DNA of 26,964 nucleotides from DATJPY01 sp035506135 (GTDB lineage: Bacteria > Myxococcota_A > UBA9160 > PR03). The stretch is taken from positions 1-26,964 of the forward strand of contig DATJPY010000029.1 in NCBI GenBank assembly GCA_035506135.1, read 5' to 3'. The notes below the pieces were generated by a model. It was given only the letters and a program-made list of their open reading frames with translations, was not told the origin of the DNA and searched no databases. Made by a program: the position numbers and the translations under genes. Positions 6,746 through 15,204 of this stretch are shown in pieces; position 1 is the first letter of the stretch; each line of letters opens with the position of its first letter.

Positions 6746-7708
6746 CTACCACGGAGGCGGGCCGAGGAGGCGCGCGCACGCCGCCGCGAAGTCGGGCGGG
6801 TCGGGGCTCTCGGCCAGCACCTCGTCGACCGCGAGCCGCGCGGCGTGGAGCATCTGGCGCGGCGCGCCGGGTATGTCTCCGGGCGCGCCGTACGTCGGGT
6901 CGCCGCACACCGGGTGACCGAGGTGCGCGAGCGTGGCGCGGATCTGGTGCAGGAAGCCGGTGCGCGGGCGCACCTCCAGGAGCGTTGCGTCCCGCCCGAT
7001 CGCGAGGGCGCGCCAGCGGAGGCCCGCGAGCCGGCGCCCGCCGGCCGCACCGCCGCCCGCGCGCTCGACCACCGCGACCCGCGCCGGCCGGTGGCGGACC
7101 ACCGCGAGCTCCACCTCGGCCGCGCCCTCGCCCTCGAGACGGCCCACCACCAGCGCGCGATAGAGCTTGTCGACGCGGTGGGCGCGGAAGGCGCCGCGCA
7201 GCCGCTCCCACGCCGCGGCCTCGGTGGCGAGGAGCACGACGCCCGAGGTGTCGACGTCGAGCCGGTGCACGACGCCGCTGCGCAGCCCGCCCTCGCCGAC
7301 GCCGTGCAGCTCGGGGTGCCGCGCGATCGCGGCGTTGAGCAGCGTCCCGCCCTCGCGCTCGCGCAATGGGTGCACCGGCTGGCCGGGCGGCTTGTCGACG
7401 GCGATCCAGCCGCGGCCGCGCGCGAGCACCGCGAGCGGCAGCTCGGGCTCGGCGCGCGCGCGCTGGGCGGCGGGCGCGGTGAAGTCCGCCACCTCGATCC
7501 GGCTCCCGGCCGCGACGCACACGCCCTTGTGGCGGCGGCCGAGGCGGCGGTCGTCGACGCGCACCGCCCCTGCCTCGAGCAGCGCGCGCGCCGCGCCGCG
7601 CCCCACCCCGAGCCGCGCGGCCAGCAGCGCGTCGATGCGCGTGCCGGCCTCGGTGGCGTCGACGACGAAGGACTGCGCGCGGCCGTCCGCGCCGGACTCG
7701 GCGGACAC
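6746..7708 (-). CDS. RluA-family pseudouridine synthase
   Basis: A 320-residue enzyme that isomerises uridine to pseudouridine in rRNA or tRNA. An N-terminal S4 RNA-binding domain (about 20-75) includes GTRIDALLAARL and GAVRVDDRRLGRR. The catalytic domain has WIAVDKPPGQPVHP (101-114), the RluA signature HRLDVDTSGVVLLA (148-161) with catalytic D151, LYRALVVG, and the C-terminal RTGFLHQIRATLAHLGHPVCGD. Target site cannot be assigned (RluC/RluD type by length). GTG 7708 lies six bases after a TACCCT box and has no Shine-Dalgarno sequence, suggesting a leaderless message. Divergent from citramalate synthase, 49 bases apart. Confidence 0.92.
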   Translation of the reverse strand: MSAESGADGRAQSFVVDATEAGTRIDALLAARLGVGRGAARALLEAGAVRVDDRRLGRRHKGVCVAAGSRIEVADFTAPAAQRARAEPELPLAVLARGRGWIAVDKPPGQPVHPLREREGGTLLNAAIARHPELHGVGEGGLRSGVVHRLDVDTSGVVLLATEAAAWERLRGAFRAHRVDKLYRALVVGRLEGEGAAEVELAVVRHRPARVAVVERAGGGAAGGRRLAGLRWRALAIGRDATLLEVRPRTGFLHQIRATLAHLGHPVCGDPTYGAPGDIPGAPRQMLHAARLAVDEVLAESPDPPDFAAACARLLGPPPW

Positions 7709-7714
7709 GCGGCC

Positions 7715-7720
7715 AGGGTA
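7715..7720 (-). promoter_or_regulatory. candidate -10 box (TACCCT) of a leaderless pseudouridine synthase gene
   Basis: On the minus strand TACCCT ends 6 bases before the GTG at 7708, the same layout as at 4803 and 26166. It is only a TANNNT match, so it is weak alone. No -35 is evident. Confidence 0.3.
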
Positions 7721-7757
7721 GCTTGCCCATCGGACCCGGGTTCGCGAGCCTCCGCGC

Positions 7758-9323
7758 GTGCCCGACGCCCCCCGCCGCGACACTCGCCACCGGCCGCTCG
7801 TCGAGGTGATGGACACGACGCTGCGCGACGGCGAGCAGACGCCCGACGTCTCGTACACGCCGGCCGAGAAGCTCCAGCTCGCGCGCATGCTGCTCACCGA
7901 GGTCCGCGTCGACCGCATCGAGATCGCGTCGACGCGCGTCTCGGAGGGCGAGCGGCTCGCGGCGCGGCGCGTGCTCGCGTGGGCGCGCCGCGCCGGGCTC
8001 GTCGACCGCATCGAGATCCTCGGCTACTGCGACGGCGACGCCTCGATCGCCTGGCTGCGCGGCGTCGGCGGCCGGGTCATGAACCTGCTCGCGAAGGGAT
8101 CCGAGCGGCACTGCCGCGCACAGCTCCGCCAGACGCCGGAGCAGCACCGGCGCCGCGTCGCCGACTCGGTCGCGCGCGCGCGCCGGGCGCGGATGCGCGT
8201 GAACGTCTATCTCGAGGACTGGTCGAACGGGGTGCGCGAGTCGCCCGACTACGTGTTCGCGATGGTGAGGCAGCTCCGCGAGCTGCCGATCGAGCGCATC
8301 TACCTGCCCGACACGCTCGGCATCTTCGCGCCCGACAGCGTCGAGCGCTACGTCGGGCTCATGACCGACAGCTGGCCGGAGCTGCACTTCGAGTTCCACG
8401 GACACGACGACTACGGGCTCGCCACCGCCAACTGCCTGGCCGCGGTGCGCGCCGGCGCGCGCGGCGTGCACACCAGCGTGAACGGGATGGGCGAGCGGGC
8501 TGGCAACACGCGGCTCGCGGAGGTGGTGGCCGCGCTGCACGACCAGACGAGCTTCCGCACCGGCGTCGACGAGGTCCACCTCGGCGCGGCTTCGCGCCTG
8601 GTCGAGACGTTCAGCGGCAAGGCGGTCGCCGCGAACGCGCCGATCGTCGGGCGCGACGTGTTCACGCAGACGGCCGGCATCCACGCCGACGGCGACGCCA
8701 AGGGCGATCTGTACGCCAGCGCGCTGGCACCCGCGCGCTTCGGCCGCCAGCGCCAGTACGCGCTCGGCAAGCTCTCCGGCAAGGCGTCGCTCGATCACAA
8801 CCTGCGCGCGCTCGGCATCGAGCTCTCGGAGCAGGAGCGCGCACGGGTGCTGCGCCGCATCGTCGAGCTGGGCGACAAGAAGCACACCGTGATGCCCGCC
8901 GACCTCCCGTACATCATCGCCGACGCGCTCGGCCGCTCCGACGAGCGTCCCGTGCGCGTCGACGCCTATCGCGTGGTCGTGGCCTCGGGTGGGCTGCCCG
9001 AGGCGCGCGTCGAGGTCTCGATGCGCGGCCGCCGCGGCGCCGCGAGCGCGACGGGCGACGGCGGCTACGACGCCTTCATGCGGGCGCTCAAGAAGGCGGT
9101 CGGACGCTTCGGGCTCGAGCTGCCGCGGCTGGTCGACTACCGGGTGCGCATCCCGCCCGGCGGCCGCACCGGCGCGCTGGTGCAGACGGTGATCACCTGG
9201 CAGCGGCCGGACGACGACGCGGCGACCTTCGCGACGCTCGGCGTCGACTCGGATCAGCTCGCCGCGGCCGTGGTCGCGACCGAGAAGATGCTGAACGCCG
9301 TCGCCACGCGGAAGGCGCGTTGA
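7758..9323 (+). CDS. cimA: (R)-citramalate synthase, Leptospira type
   Basis: A 521-residue enzyme of the isopropylmalate/citramalate synthase family: catalytic TIM barrel with MDTTLRDGEQT (18-28), metal-site FHGHDDYGLA (213-222) and GMGERAGNT (243-251), then a C-terminal regulatory LeuA dimer domain (SATGDGGYDAFMRALKK, YRVRIPPGGRTGALVQT). It aligns well, from memory, with Leptospira CimA, and residues I recall from that structure recur at a constant +7 offset: R23, D24, L88, L111, Y151, E153, T186, H309, D311, L318, Y319; N310 is replaced by D317. The pocket residues L88, L111 and Y151 favour pyruvate, so the likely reaction is pyruvate + acetyl-CoA to citramalate for isoleucine synthesis; 2-isopropylmalate synthase is the alternative. 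GTG start. The stop overlaps the next gene (TTGA). Confidence 0.88.
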   Translation: MPDAPRRDTRHRPLVEVMDTTLRDGEQTPDVSYTPAEKLQLARMLLTEVRVDRIEIASTRVSEGERLAARRVLAWARRAGLVDRIEILGYCDGDASIAWLRGVGGRVMNLLAKGSERHCRAQLRQTPEQHRRRVADSVARARRARMRVNVYLEDWSNGVRESPDYVFAMVRQLRELPIERIYLPDTLGIFAPDSVERYVGLMTDSWPELHFEFHGHDDYGLATANCLAAVRAGARGVHTSVNGMGERAGNTRLAEVVAALHDQTSFRTGVDEVHLGAASRLVETFSGKAVAANAPIVGRDVFTQTAGIHADGDAKGDLYASALAPARFGRQRQYALGKLSGKASLDHNLRALGIELSEQERARVLRRIVELGDKKHTVMPADLPYIIADALGRSDERPVRVDAYRVVVASGGLPEARVEVSMRGRRGAASATGDGGYDAFMRALKKAVGRFGLELPRLVDYRVRIPPGGRTGALVQTVITWQRPDDDAATFATLGVDSDQLAAAVVATEKMLNAVATRKAR

Positions 9324-10273
9324 GGCGCGCACTGCTCGGGTTTCTGCTGCTCGGGGCGGGCTGCGCCTCGCCGCCGCACCTCGATCCGCAGTACCAGCCT
9401 TCGGCGAGCGTGCTCGAGGTCGTGGCGACCCTGCGCAAGCACGTGCCGGACGACACCTATCGCTTCGAGGCGGCGCGCGACTTCACCGGACGCAACGTCT
9501 ATCGCTCGTCGCTGATCCGGCTCGAGAACCTGGAGCGCGTGCACGCCGATGCGCTGCGCGCCGGGCACCTCGACGACGTGATCGCCTTCGCCAAGGGACG
9601 CGCGCTCGAGCGGCTGCGCGCCTACGAGCTGGCCGCGGCCAGCTACCGCCACGCGGCGGAGCACGGCGGCGACCTGGCTGGCGAGGCCCAGCGCAGCGCC
9701 GGGATCTGCGACTCGCTCGGCCAGGCCGCGGCCATCGGCTACGAGCCCGACCGGCCGGTGTTGCCCGGACAGCAGCCGGTGCCGGCGCCGACGGATCCCA
9801 ACGCCGCCGTCGCCGACTTCGACCGACGCGTGGCGCTGCTCGAGTCGATCGGCGAGGAGGGGCGCGGCACGCAGTACGTGTTCATCGCGCAGGAGGAGAT
9901 CGAGCGCGCCGACGTGGCGCGCGCCCGTTACTTCGAGGCGAGGCGCAAGCTCGATCCCGACGGCGACGTGCGGGCACTGGCCGAGGCGCAGCGGGTCGTC
10001 TCCCGCCATCGCGACAGCAAGGACGCCAACCGCCACATGCTCGAGCTCGCCGACCTCTACGCGGCGCTCGCCGCCGAGTACGTGGAGGCACGGCCGCCCG
10101 AGAGCCTCTGGTTCGACCCACCCGTGTTCCAGGAGTTCGTCGACGCCGCGTCGCGGCTCTACGAGGCGGTCGCGAACCAGGACGGGACGCCGGAGAAGCT
10201 CGAGGCCGCCCGGCGCCTCGAGGCCTTCCTCGCCTTCACGCTGCGGGTCGATCGCGACCGATTCAGCGAGTGA
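9320..10273 (+). CDS. helical outer-membrane-type lipoprotein, unknown function
   Basis: A 317-residue protein starts at TTG 9320 inside a TTGA overlap with the citramalate synthase stop; GAAGG four bases upstream supports it. MRRALLGFLLLGAGC is a textbook lipoprotein signal with lipobox LGAGC and acylated Cys15; Ala at +2 suggests outer-membrane sorting. The rest is alpha-helical with TPR-like pieces, e.g. HLDDVIAFAKGRALERLRAY followed by ELAAASYRHAAEHGG, then a proline-rich linker (PVLPGQQPVPAPTDP) and further helices with DADVARARYFEARRKL-like composition. No family recognised. It precedes another large lipoprotein, so both may act in one envelope assembly. Coupling to cimA looks like compact genome packing rather than shared function. 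Confidence 0.82.
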   Translation: MRRALLGFLLLGAGCASPPHLDPQYQPSASVLEVVATLRKHVPDDTYRFEAARDFTGRNVYRSSLIRLENLERVHADALRAGHLDDVIAFAKGRALERLRAYELAAASYRHAAEHGGDLAGEAQRSAGICDSLGQAAAIGYEPDRPVLPGQQPVPAPTDPNAAVADFDRRVALLESIGEEGRGTQYVFIAQEEIERADVARARYFEARRKLDPDGDVRALAEAQRVVSRHRDSKDANRHMLELADLYAALAAEYVEARPPESLWFDPPVFQEFVDAASRLYEAVANQDGTPEKLEAARRLEAFLAFTLRVDRDRFSE

Positions 10274-10288
10274 CTGCGGGGGATGACG

Positions 10289-10315
10289 GCGCGGCTCGCC
10301 TTCGGCGAGCCGCGC
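10289..10315 (+). terminator. strong 12-bp stem-loop between two lipoprotein genes
   Basis: A perfect 12-bp stem (10289-10300 with 10304-10315) closes a TTC loop, about 15 bases after the first lipoprotein's stop. No T-run follows (GCAATACTCC), so it may be a partial terminator, an mRNA 3'-end stabiliser or a differential-expression element before the next gene. Confidence 0.45.
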
Positions 10316-10346
10316 GCAATACTCCCGCCCTGGAGGGGGCCGGCGC

Positions 10347-12608
10347 GTGCTGAGAGCGATCGCTGGGGTGCTCGCGCTGCTCGCGCTGGTGGCCTGTCGG
10401 GGGCCCGCGGGGTTCCCGGACTCGCCGCTCGAGCTCCTGCCGTCGCGAGCGACGCCGGTGCCCGACGAGTCCGATCACGCGGCGCACGACCTCGCCGCCG
10501 CGGCGCTCGGCGGAACCCCCGGCGACGCGCAAGCGAAGCTCGCGCAGCTCGACGAGGTGGAGCGCCTGCGCGCGGCCGCTGGCGAGGCGCCGACCGGGCT
10601 CGCCGGCTACGGCCAGCACGTCGTCGACTCGACCGAATCCGATCCGATCGTGTACCGGCGACGCACCGCGACCCTGCTGCAGCGCAACGACGTCGAGCCC
10701 GCCCTGCGCAAGCAGCTCGAGCAGGAGGTCGAGGACGATCCCCTTCGGCTTGCGAGCATCCGCATCGGCGAGTCGCGGCAGGCGCGGCTGGCGCGCGACA
10801 TCAACGCCTTCTCGCAGGCGATCGGCACCTCGATCATGACCGTGGCCCTGCTGCCGCTGCGCGTCGCGCAGGCGGCGCTCGGGGTCGCCGTCGCCGAGCA
10901 CATGGACGACCCGATCAGCCTGCAGGAGCGACAGGCGCTCGCCTATTGGAAGGAGTTCGTCGAGGAGAAGCCCGACGCGCCCGAGACGCAGGCGCTGCTG
11001 GCGCGCATCGAGTCGATGCAGGCGCGGTGGTTCGCGACCAAGCGCAAGCAGAGCCTGCGCTCCGCGCAGCAGGCGCTGAACGCCGGGCAGAACGAGATCG
11101 CACTGGTGCTCGCCGACCGCGCTTTGCGCTACGCGCCCGAGGACCCGCGCGCCTCCGCGATCCGCGCGGAGGCGGAGCGGCGGGTCGAAGCGCACCGGGC
11201 CGAGCTGGCGCGCAGCCTGGGCGCCCCGCACGATCCGCCCCCCGACGCCAGCGACGACCAGGCGCGCAGCCTCTCCGTGGCGCTGCTCGATCCGCGCGGC
11301 GACGTCGACGCGGCGGCGCGCCCGCTCCTGGCGCGGGGGCGCGAGGGGCCGCTCATCGGCGAAGCGCGCTTCGCAACCGCGGTCTCCACCGGCGAGCGCG
11401 GGCGCGAGTCGGACATGTGGGACCAGATGGCGGCGCTCGGCGACGGCGATCCCCTGACGCAGCCGATGGCGAGACACGCTCGCGCGATGGAGCACGACGC
11501 GGACGAGAACCCGTACGCGGCCTTCGAAGAGGCGCGCCGCGAGGGCCGGGAGCAGCAGGCGAGCTTCGTCCTGCTCGGCTCGCTCGCCCGCGGCCCGACC
11601 CACTACGATCTGCCGCGGCCGGTCGAGTGGCTCCTGGTGGCGCCCTCGCTTCCCGGCACGGTCACCGGGATCGCCAGCCGGCTGATCGAGACCCTCTCGT
11701 CGCCGCCCCCGCCCGCGCCGGCGATCTACGCCTCGCGCTATCTCGAACGCCGCCCCGAGGGCGAACACGCCGCAGAGGTGCGCGAGTGGCTGGTGGCGCA
11801 CGAGGAGGCCTCCGGCCATCGCGTGCGCGCGTGGGAGATCGCGCGCGACGGCAAGGGCTTCGACGAGGAGCGCATGGCGGACCTGGCGAACGGCGCCGCC
11901 GAGCAGGCGCTCGAGACGGCGAACAAGGTGAAGCGGCGCGACGTGCGGATCACGCTCCTCGGCGAGATCGCCGCAACCTTCCCCGAGACCGAGGCCGGCA
12001 AGCGCGCCAACCGGCTGGTGCACGACGACCTGGAGAGCGCGACGGCCCAGAGCATCCGCATCTCGAAAGGCTTCCTGCTCGAGAACCCCAAGGTGGCGGG
12101 CCCGAGCGGCCTCGCGCTGCGGCCGGAGCTGCTCGACGGCGTTCGCGCCAACGGCGAGCTCCACCCCGACGGCATCCGGCTGATCGGCGGGCGAACCCTC
12201 GAGTTCTCGATGGTCGCGGAGAGCGGCAACGAGTCGGACACGCCCCGGCTGATGCGCGAGACGGTGTCGCCCGAGCGACTCGCCCGGCTCGTCTCGCTGC
12301 TCGAGGAGACGAGCCAGCACAACGGCCTCCTCGACCCGCTCGCCGAGATGACGCCGGACCCGCAGCGTGACCTGTTCTTCGAGCGGGCCCGGCTCGGCGT
12401 CGCCGACTCGGCGGACGACGACGACCCCAACGCGACCTCGAGCTACGCCTTCGTCGGCGTGCGCGAGAAGTACGGCCTGGTGCGACCGCGCGACTCGATC
12501 CTGCCGGTCGACCTCGTCGTGCAGGGCTCGCTGCCCGATCTCGGCCTCGGCGCCTTTCCGCGCCTGCGCGCGCCGAAGGAGACGCCCGACGCCGTGTTCT
12601 ATCGGTAG
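10347..12608 (+). CDS. large TPR-like lipoprotein, unknown function
   Basis: A 753-residue protein. MLRAIAGVLALLALVAC is a lipoprotein signal with lipobox LVAC (acylated Cys17). GTG 10347 is supported by GGAGGGGG seven bases upstream. Residues about 150-185 contain a hydrophobic stretch (SIMTVALLPLRVAQAALGVA) that could be membrane-associated. The middle has many helix pairs typical of TPR/SEL-like solenoids (QQALNAGQNEIALVLADRAL, then RYAPEDPRASAIRAEAERRV), and a second solenoid lies around 440-560. The last 170 residues are different, with strands such as GELHPDGIRLIGGRTLEFSM. I do not recognise the family. Its stop lies 24 bases from the convergent glcF end. Confidence 0.8.
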   Translation: MLRAIAGVLALLALVACRGPAGFPDSPLELLPSRATPVPDESDHAAHDLAAAALGGTPGDAQAKLAQLDEVERLRAAAGEAPTGLAGYGQHVVDSTESDPIVYRRRTATLLQRNDVEPALRKQLEQEVEDDPLRLASIRIGESRQARLARDINAFSQAIGTSIMTVALLPLRVAQAALGVAVAEHMDDPISLQERQALAYWKEFVEEKPDAPETQALLARIESMQARWFATKRKQSLRSAQQALNAGQNEIALVLADRALRYAPEDPRASAIRAEAERRVEAHRAELARSLGAPHDPPPDASDDQARSLSVALLDPRGDVDAAARPLLARGREGPLIGEARFATAVSTGERGRESDMWDQMAALGDGDPLTQPMARHARAMEHDADENPYAAFEEARREGREQQASFVLLGSLARGPTHYDLPRPVEWLLVAPSLPGTVTGIASRLIETLSSPPPPAPAIYASRYLERRPEGEHAAEVREWLVAHEEASGHRVRAWEIARDGKGFDEERMADLANGAAEQALETANKVKRRDVRITLLGEIAATFPETEAGKRANRLVHDDLESATAQSIRISKGFLLENPKVAGPSGLALRPELLDGVRANGELHPDGIRLIGGRTLEFSMVAESGNESDTPRLMRETVSPERLARLVSLLEETSQHNGLLDPLAEMTPDPQRDLFFERARLGVADSADDDDPNATSSYAFVGVREKYGLVRPRDSILPVDLVVQGSLPDLGLGAFPRLRAPKETPDAVFYR

Positions 12609-12632
12609 CGGTCGGTCGGGTCGCGGAGCGCT

Positions 12633-13919
12633 TCAGATCCAAGCAGGCTTTCTTCGGGCCGCGGCGTCCGGTCCGCGCCGGTACGACAGGTCGAGCAGCT
12701 CGATCGGATGGACGACCTTCGCGCGCAGGCCGAGGCCCGCGACGCCGCTTGCGAGCTGCATGAGACAGCCCGGGTTGCCGCTCGCGATCCAGTCGGGATC
12801 GGCCGCGGCGAGCGACCGCATCTTGCGCTCGAGGACCGCCCTCGACATCGCCGGATGCGTGAGGTTGTAGATGCCCGCCGCGCCGCAGCAGCTGCTCGGG
12901 TCCTCGTGCCGCGCGAGCTCCAGCCCCGGAATGACGGCGAGGAGCCGTCGCGGCGCATCGCGGACGCCCTGTCCGTGGACCAGGTGGCACGGATCGTCGT
13001 AGCAGACGCGCCCCTCGACGCGGCCCGGCGGTGGCCGCAGCCCCGCGGCGTCGAGCCACTCGCAGACGTCGCGGGCCGCGTCGGCGAGCGCGTCGCCCTC
13101 TCCGGGCAGCCACGCTCCGGCCTCGCGCAGCGCGGCGCCACAGCCGGCGGCATTCACGACCACGGCGTCGACGCGCGCCGTCGCGAAGGCGGCCGCGTTG
13201 CGGCGCGCGAGCTCGCGCGCGAGCTCGGGGTCGCCGGCGTGCGCATGCAGGGCGCCGCAGCAGCCCTGCTCGCGCGGCACCACCACGTCGAAGCCGTTCT
13301 GCACCAGCACGCGCACGGTCGCCGCATGGACCCGCCCGAAGAGCTCCGGCATCACGCATCCGACGAAGAGGCCGACGCGGCCGCGGCGCTCGCCTTGCGC
13401 GGCTACGAGATGCGGCAGCGGCCGGCGCTCGGAGCGCGGCGGCACGCGCGGCGCCGCGTCGGCGAGCTCGCGCAGCCGCGGCGGCAGCCATCGGCGCGCG
13501 AGGCGATCGAGGCGCAGGCGCTGCACCAGCGCGAGCGCATCCACCGCGAGACGGAGCCGCAACGGTCGCGGCAGGAGCGCGCGCAGCGCGAGCGTCTCGA
13601 CGCGCTTCGCCGGCCCGCTTCGCAGCCCCGCGCGCTCCACCTCCGCGCGCGCGCCTTCGAGCAGGCGGCCGAAGCGCACGCCGGACGGGCACGCCGTCTC
13701 GCAGGCGCGGCAGCCGAGGCAGAGGTAGGCCTCCTCCGCGAGCAGGGGACCGAGCGCGGCGCGCCCCTCGGCGATCGCGCGCATCAGGTAGATGCGACCG
13801 CGCGGCGACGAGGTCTCGGATCCGGTCTCGCGGTAGGTCGGGCAGACCGGCAGGCACAGGCCGCAATGCACGCAGTCGAGTGTCGCTTCGCGGAGCTCCG
13901 CGAGCGGCGCGTCGCTCAT
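12633..13919 (-). CDS. glcF: glycolate oxidase iron-sulfur subunit GlcF
   Basis: A 428-residue electron-transfer subunit. Two [4Fe-4S] motifs stand near the N-terminus: CVHCGLCLPVCP (Cys 16, 19, 22, 26) and CLGCRACETACP (67, 70, 73, 77). Two cysteine-rich CCG domains follow, seen as VGLFVGCVMPELFG...EQGCCGALHAHAG and CYDDPCHL...SSCCGAAGIYNL. With GlcD and GlcE it forms the membrane-associated complex passing electrons from glycolate (or D-lactate) to quinone. The ATG shares one base with the glcE stop (TGATG), so translation is coupled. Complete; last gene of the operon. Confidence 0.95.
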   Translation of the reverse strand: MSDAPLAELREATLDCVHCGLCLPVCPTYRETGSETSSPRGRIYLMRAIAEGRAALGPLLAEEAYLCLGCRACETACPSGVRFGRLLEGARAEVERAGLRSGPAKRVETLALRALLPRPLRLRLAVDALALVQRLRLDRLARRWLPPRLRELADAAPRVPPRSERRPLPHLVAAQGERRGRVGLFVGCVMPELFGRVHAATVRVLVQNGFDVVVPREQGCCGALHAHAGDPELARELARRNAAAFATARVDAVVVNAAGCGAALREAGAWLPGEGDALADAARDVCEWLDAAGLRPPPGRVEGRVCYDDPCHLVHGQGVRDAPRRLLAVIPGLELARHEDPSSCCGAAGIYNLTHPAMSRAVLERKMRSLAAADPDWIASGNPGCLMQLASGVAGLGLRAKVVHPIELLDLSYRRGPDAAARRKPAWI

Positions 13920-15193
13920 CAGAGCCCTCCGGCGAAGCGGCCCGGGTTCAGGACCCGCGACGGGTCGAAGCGCTGCTTCAATGCGCGCAAGAGCGCGAAC
14001 GGCTCCGGGAGCTCGCCGAAGACGTCGCGGACGTCCTTCGCCCACGCGGGTCCCGACTCGAGCACCGCGTGGCCACCGCCGGCACGCGCCGCGCGCCGCA
14101 CGGCGCTCCAGGCGCGGTCGACGCGGGCCGCGTCCGCATCGGGCTCGAGCGCGAACCGCGCGTAGGCGAGCCCGGTGCCGGGATGGAGCAGCCGCTCGGC
14201 GCCTGCCCGGGCGAGGACGGCGCACGCCTCGTCGAGGCGATCCGGCAGGAGCGCGAGCCGGAAGCGCAGCCCGGCGGGACCGAACGTCTCGCCCTGCAGC
14301 GCGCGCAGCCTGGCCACCGCCCCGGGGCTGCCGTCGACGGCGCCGAGCCCGGCGGCGAGCCGCGCGGCGTCCTGCGCGACGGCCGCCTCGTCGCCGGCCA
14401 GCTCGGCGACGAGCAGGAACCCGTCGCGCGGGGCGAGGCTGGGCTCGACCGCCGGAGCAAGGCCCGCCTCCACCAGCGCCACCGCGCGCGCCGAGGCGAG
14501 CCGGGCCGCCGCCACGGCGCGCGCTGCGGCGTCCGGACGTGCGCCGACCGCTGCCGACAGCACACGCTCGCACGCCGGGCGCGCGCGCAGGCGGATCCAT
14601 GCCGACTCGATCACCCCGAGCGATCCGTGTGCGCCGATCTGCAGCTTCATCAGGTCGTAGCCGGTCACGTTCTTGACGACGCGACCGCCGCAGCGGGCGC
14701 GCACGCCGTCACCGAGGACCGCGTCGAGCCCGAGCACGAGGTCGCGCGGCCGGCCGAAGCCGAGGTGGCGCGGCCCGACGGCCGCCGCGGCGAGCGTGCC
14801 GCCGAGCGTGGCGTTCGCGCCCGGCGGGTCGAACGGCAGCTCCCAGCCGGTCTCGCGCAGCGCCTCGCGCAGCGCCGCGAGGCGGGTGCCCGCGCGCGCG
14901 CGCACGACCCCTTCGTCGGCATCGAGCTCGATCACGCCGGCCAGCGCCGACGTGGAGAGCAGCAGCGAAGCGCCGCGCGGCGGATTGCCGAAGCCGAGCT
15001 TGCTCCCGCCGCCGCGCACCACTGCACCCAGGCGGCGCTCCGCGAGCGCGCGCACCGAGCGCGCCAGGGCATCTCCGTCGGCCGGGCGGAGCGTCCAGCC
15101 GAGCTGGGTGCCGTCGACCTCGACGGCCGGGTGCTCCTCGAGCGCGGCGTCGCCCGCGGCCTTGCGCAGCGCCTCCGCGTCGGCGGGCCGCAC
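13919..15193 (-). CDS. glcE: glycolate oxidase FAD-binding subunit GlcE
   Basis: A 424-residue FAD-binding (PCMH-type) protein. VRGGGSKLGFGNPP is the FAD-phosphate loop, GANATLGGTLAAAA and GRPRDLVLGLDAVLGDG continue the fold, and GRVVKNVTGYDLMKLQIGAH with GSLGVI is the characteristic GlcE core; the C-terminus has FDPSRVLNPGRFAGGL. GlcE is a GlcD paralogue needed for glycolate oxidation but not thought to hold the active site. I chose GTG 15193, 11 bases after the glcD stop; no ATG exists before the conserved part, and a CTG slightly upstream is the only alternative. It overlaps glcF by one base. Confidence 0.9.
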   Translation of the reverse strand: MRPADAEALRKAAGDAALEEHPAVEVDGTQLGWTLRPADGDALARSVRALAERRLGAVVRGGGSKLGFGNPPRGASLLLSTSALAGVIELDADEGVVRARAGTRLAALREALRETGWELPFDPPGANATLGGTLAAAAVGPRHLGFGRPRDLVLGLDAVLGDGVRARCGGRVVKNVTGYDLMKLQIGAHGSLGVIESAWIRLRARPACERVLSAAVGARPDAAARAVAAARLASARAVALVEAGLAPAVEPSLAPRDGFLLVAELAGDEAAVAQDAARLAAGLGAVDGSPGAVARLRALQGETFGPAGLRFRLALLPDRLDEACAVLARAGAERLLHPGTGLAYARFALEPDADAARVDRAWSAVRRAARAGGGHAVLESGPAWAKDVRDVFGELPEPFALLRALKQRFDPSRVLNPGRFAGGL

Positions 15194-15204
15194 GGGCGGA
15201 CCGA

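Noticed and set aside
6189..9332. A long open frame on the minus strand covering citramalate synthase
   Set aside because: Only its last part (6189-6734) is a real gene; the rest is an arginine/alanine-rich shadow of rluA-type and cimA genes, which have clear family motifs on the other frames.
10263..12320. 685-codon open frame on the minus strand opposite the large lipoprotein
   Set aside because: Low-complexity R/G/A/L translation with no motif; the plus-strand gene has a lipobox and RBS. High GC makes such frames common.
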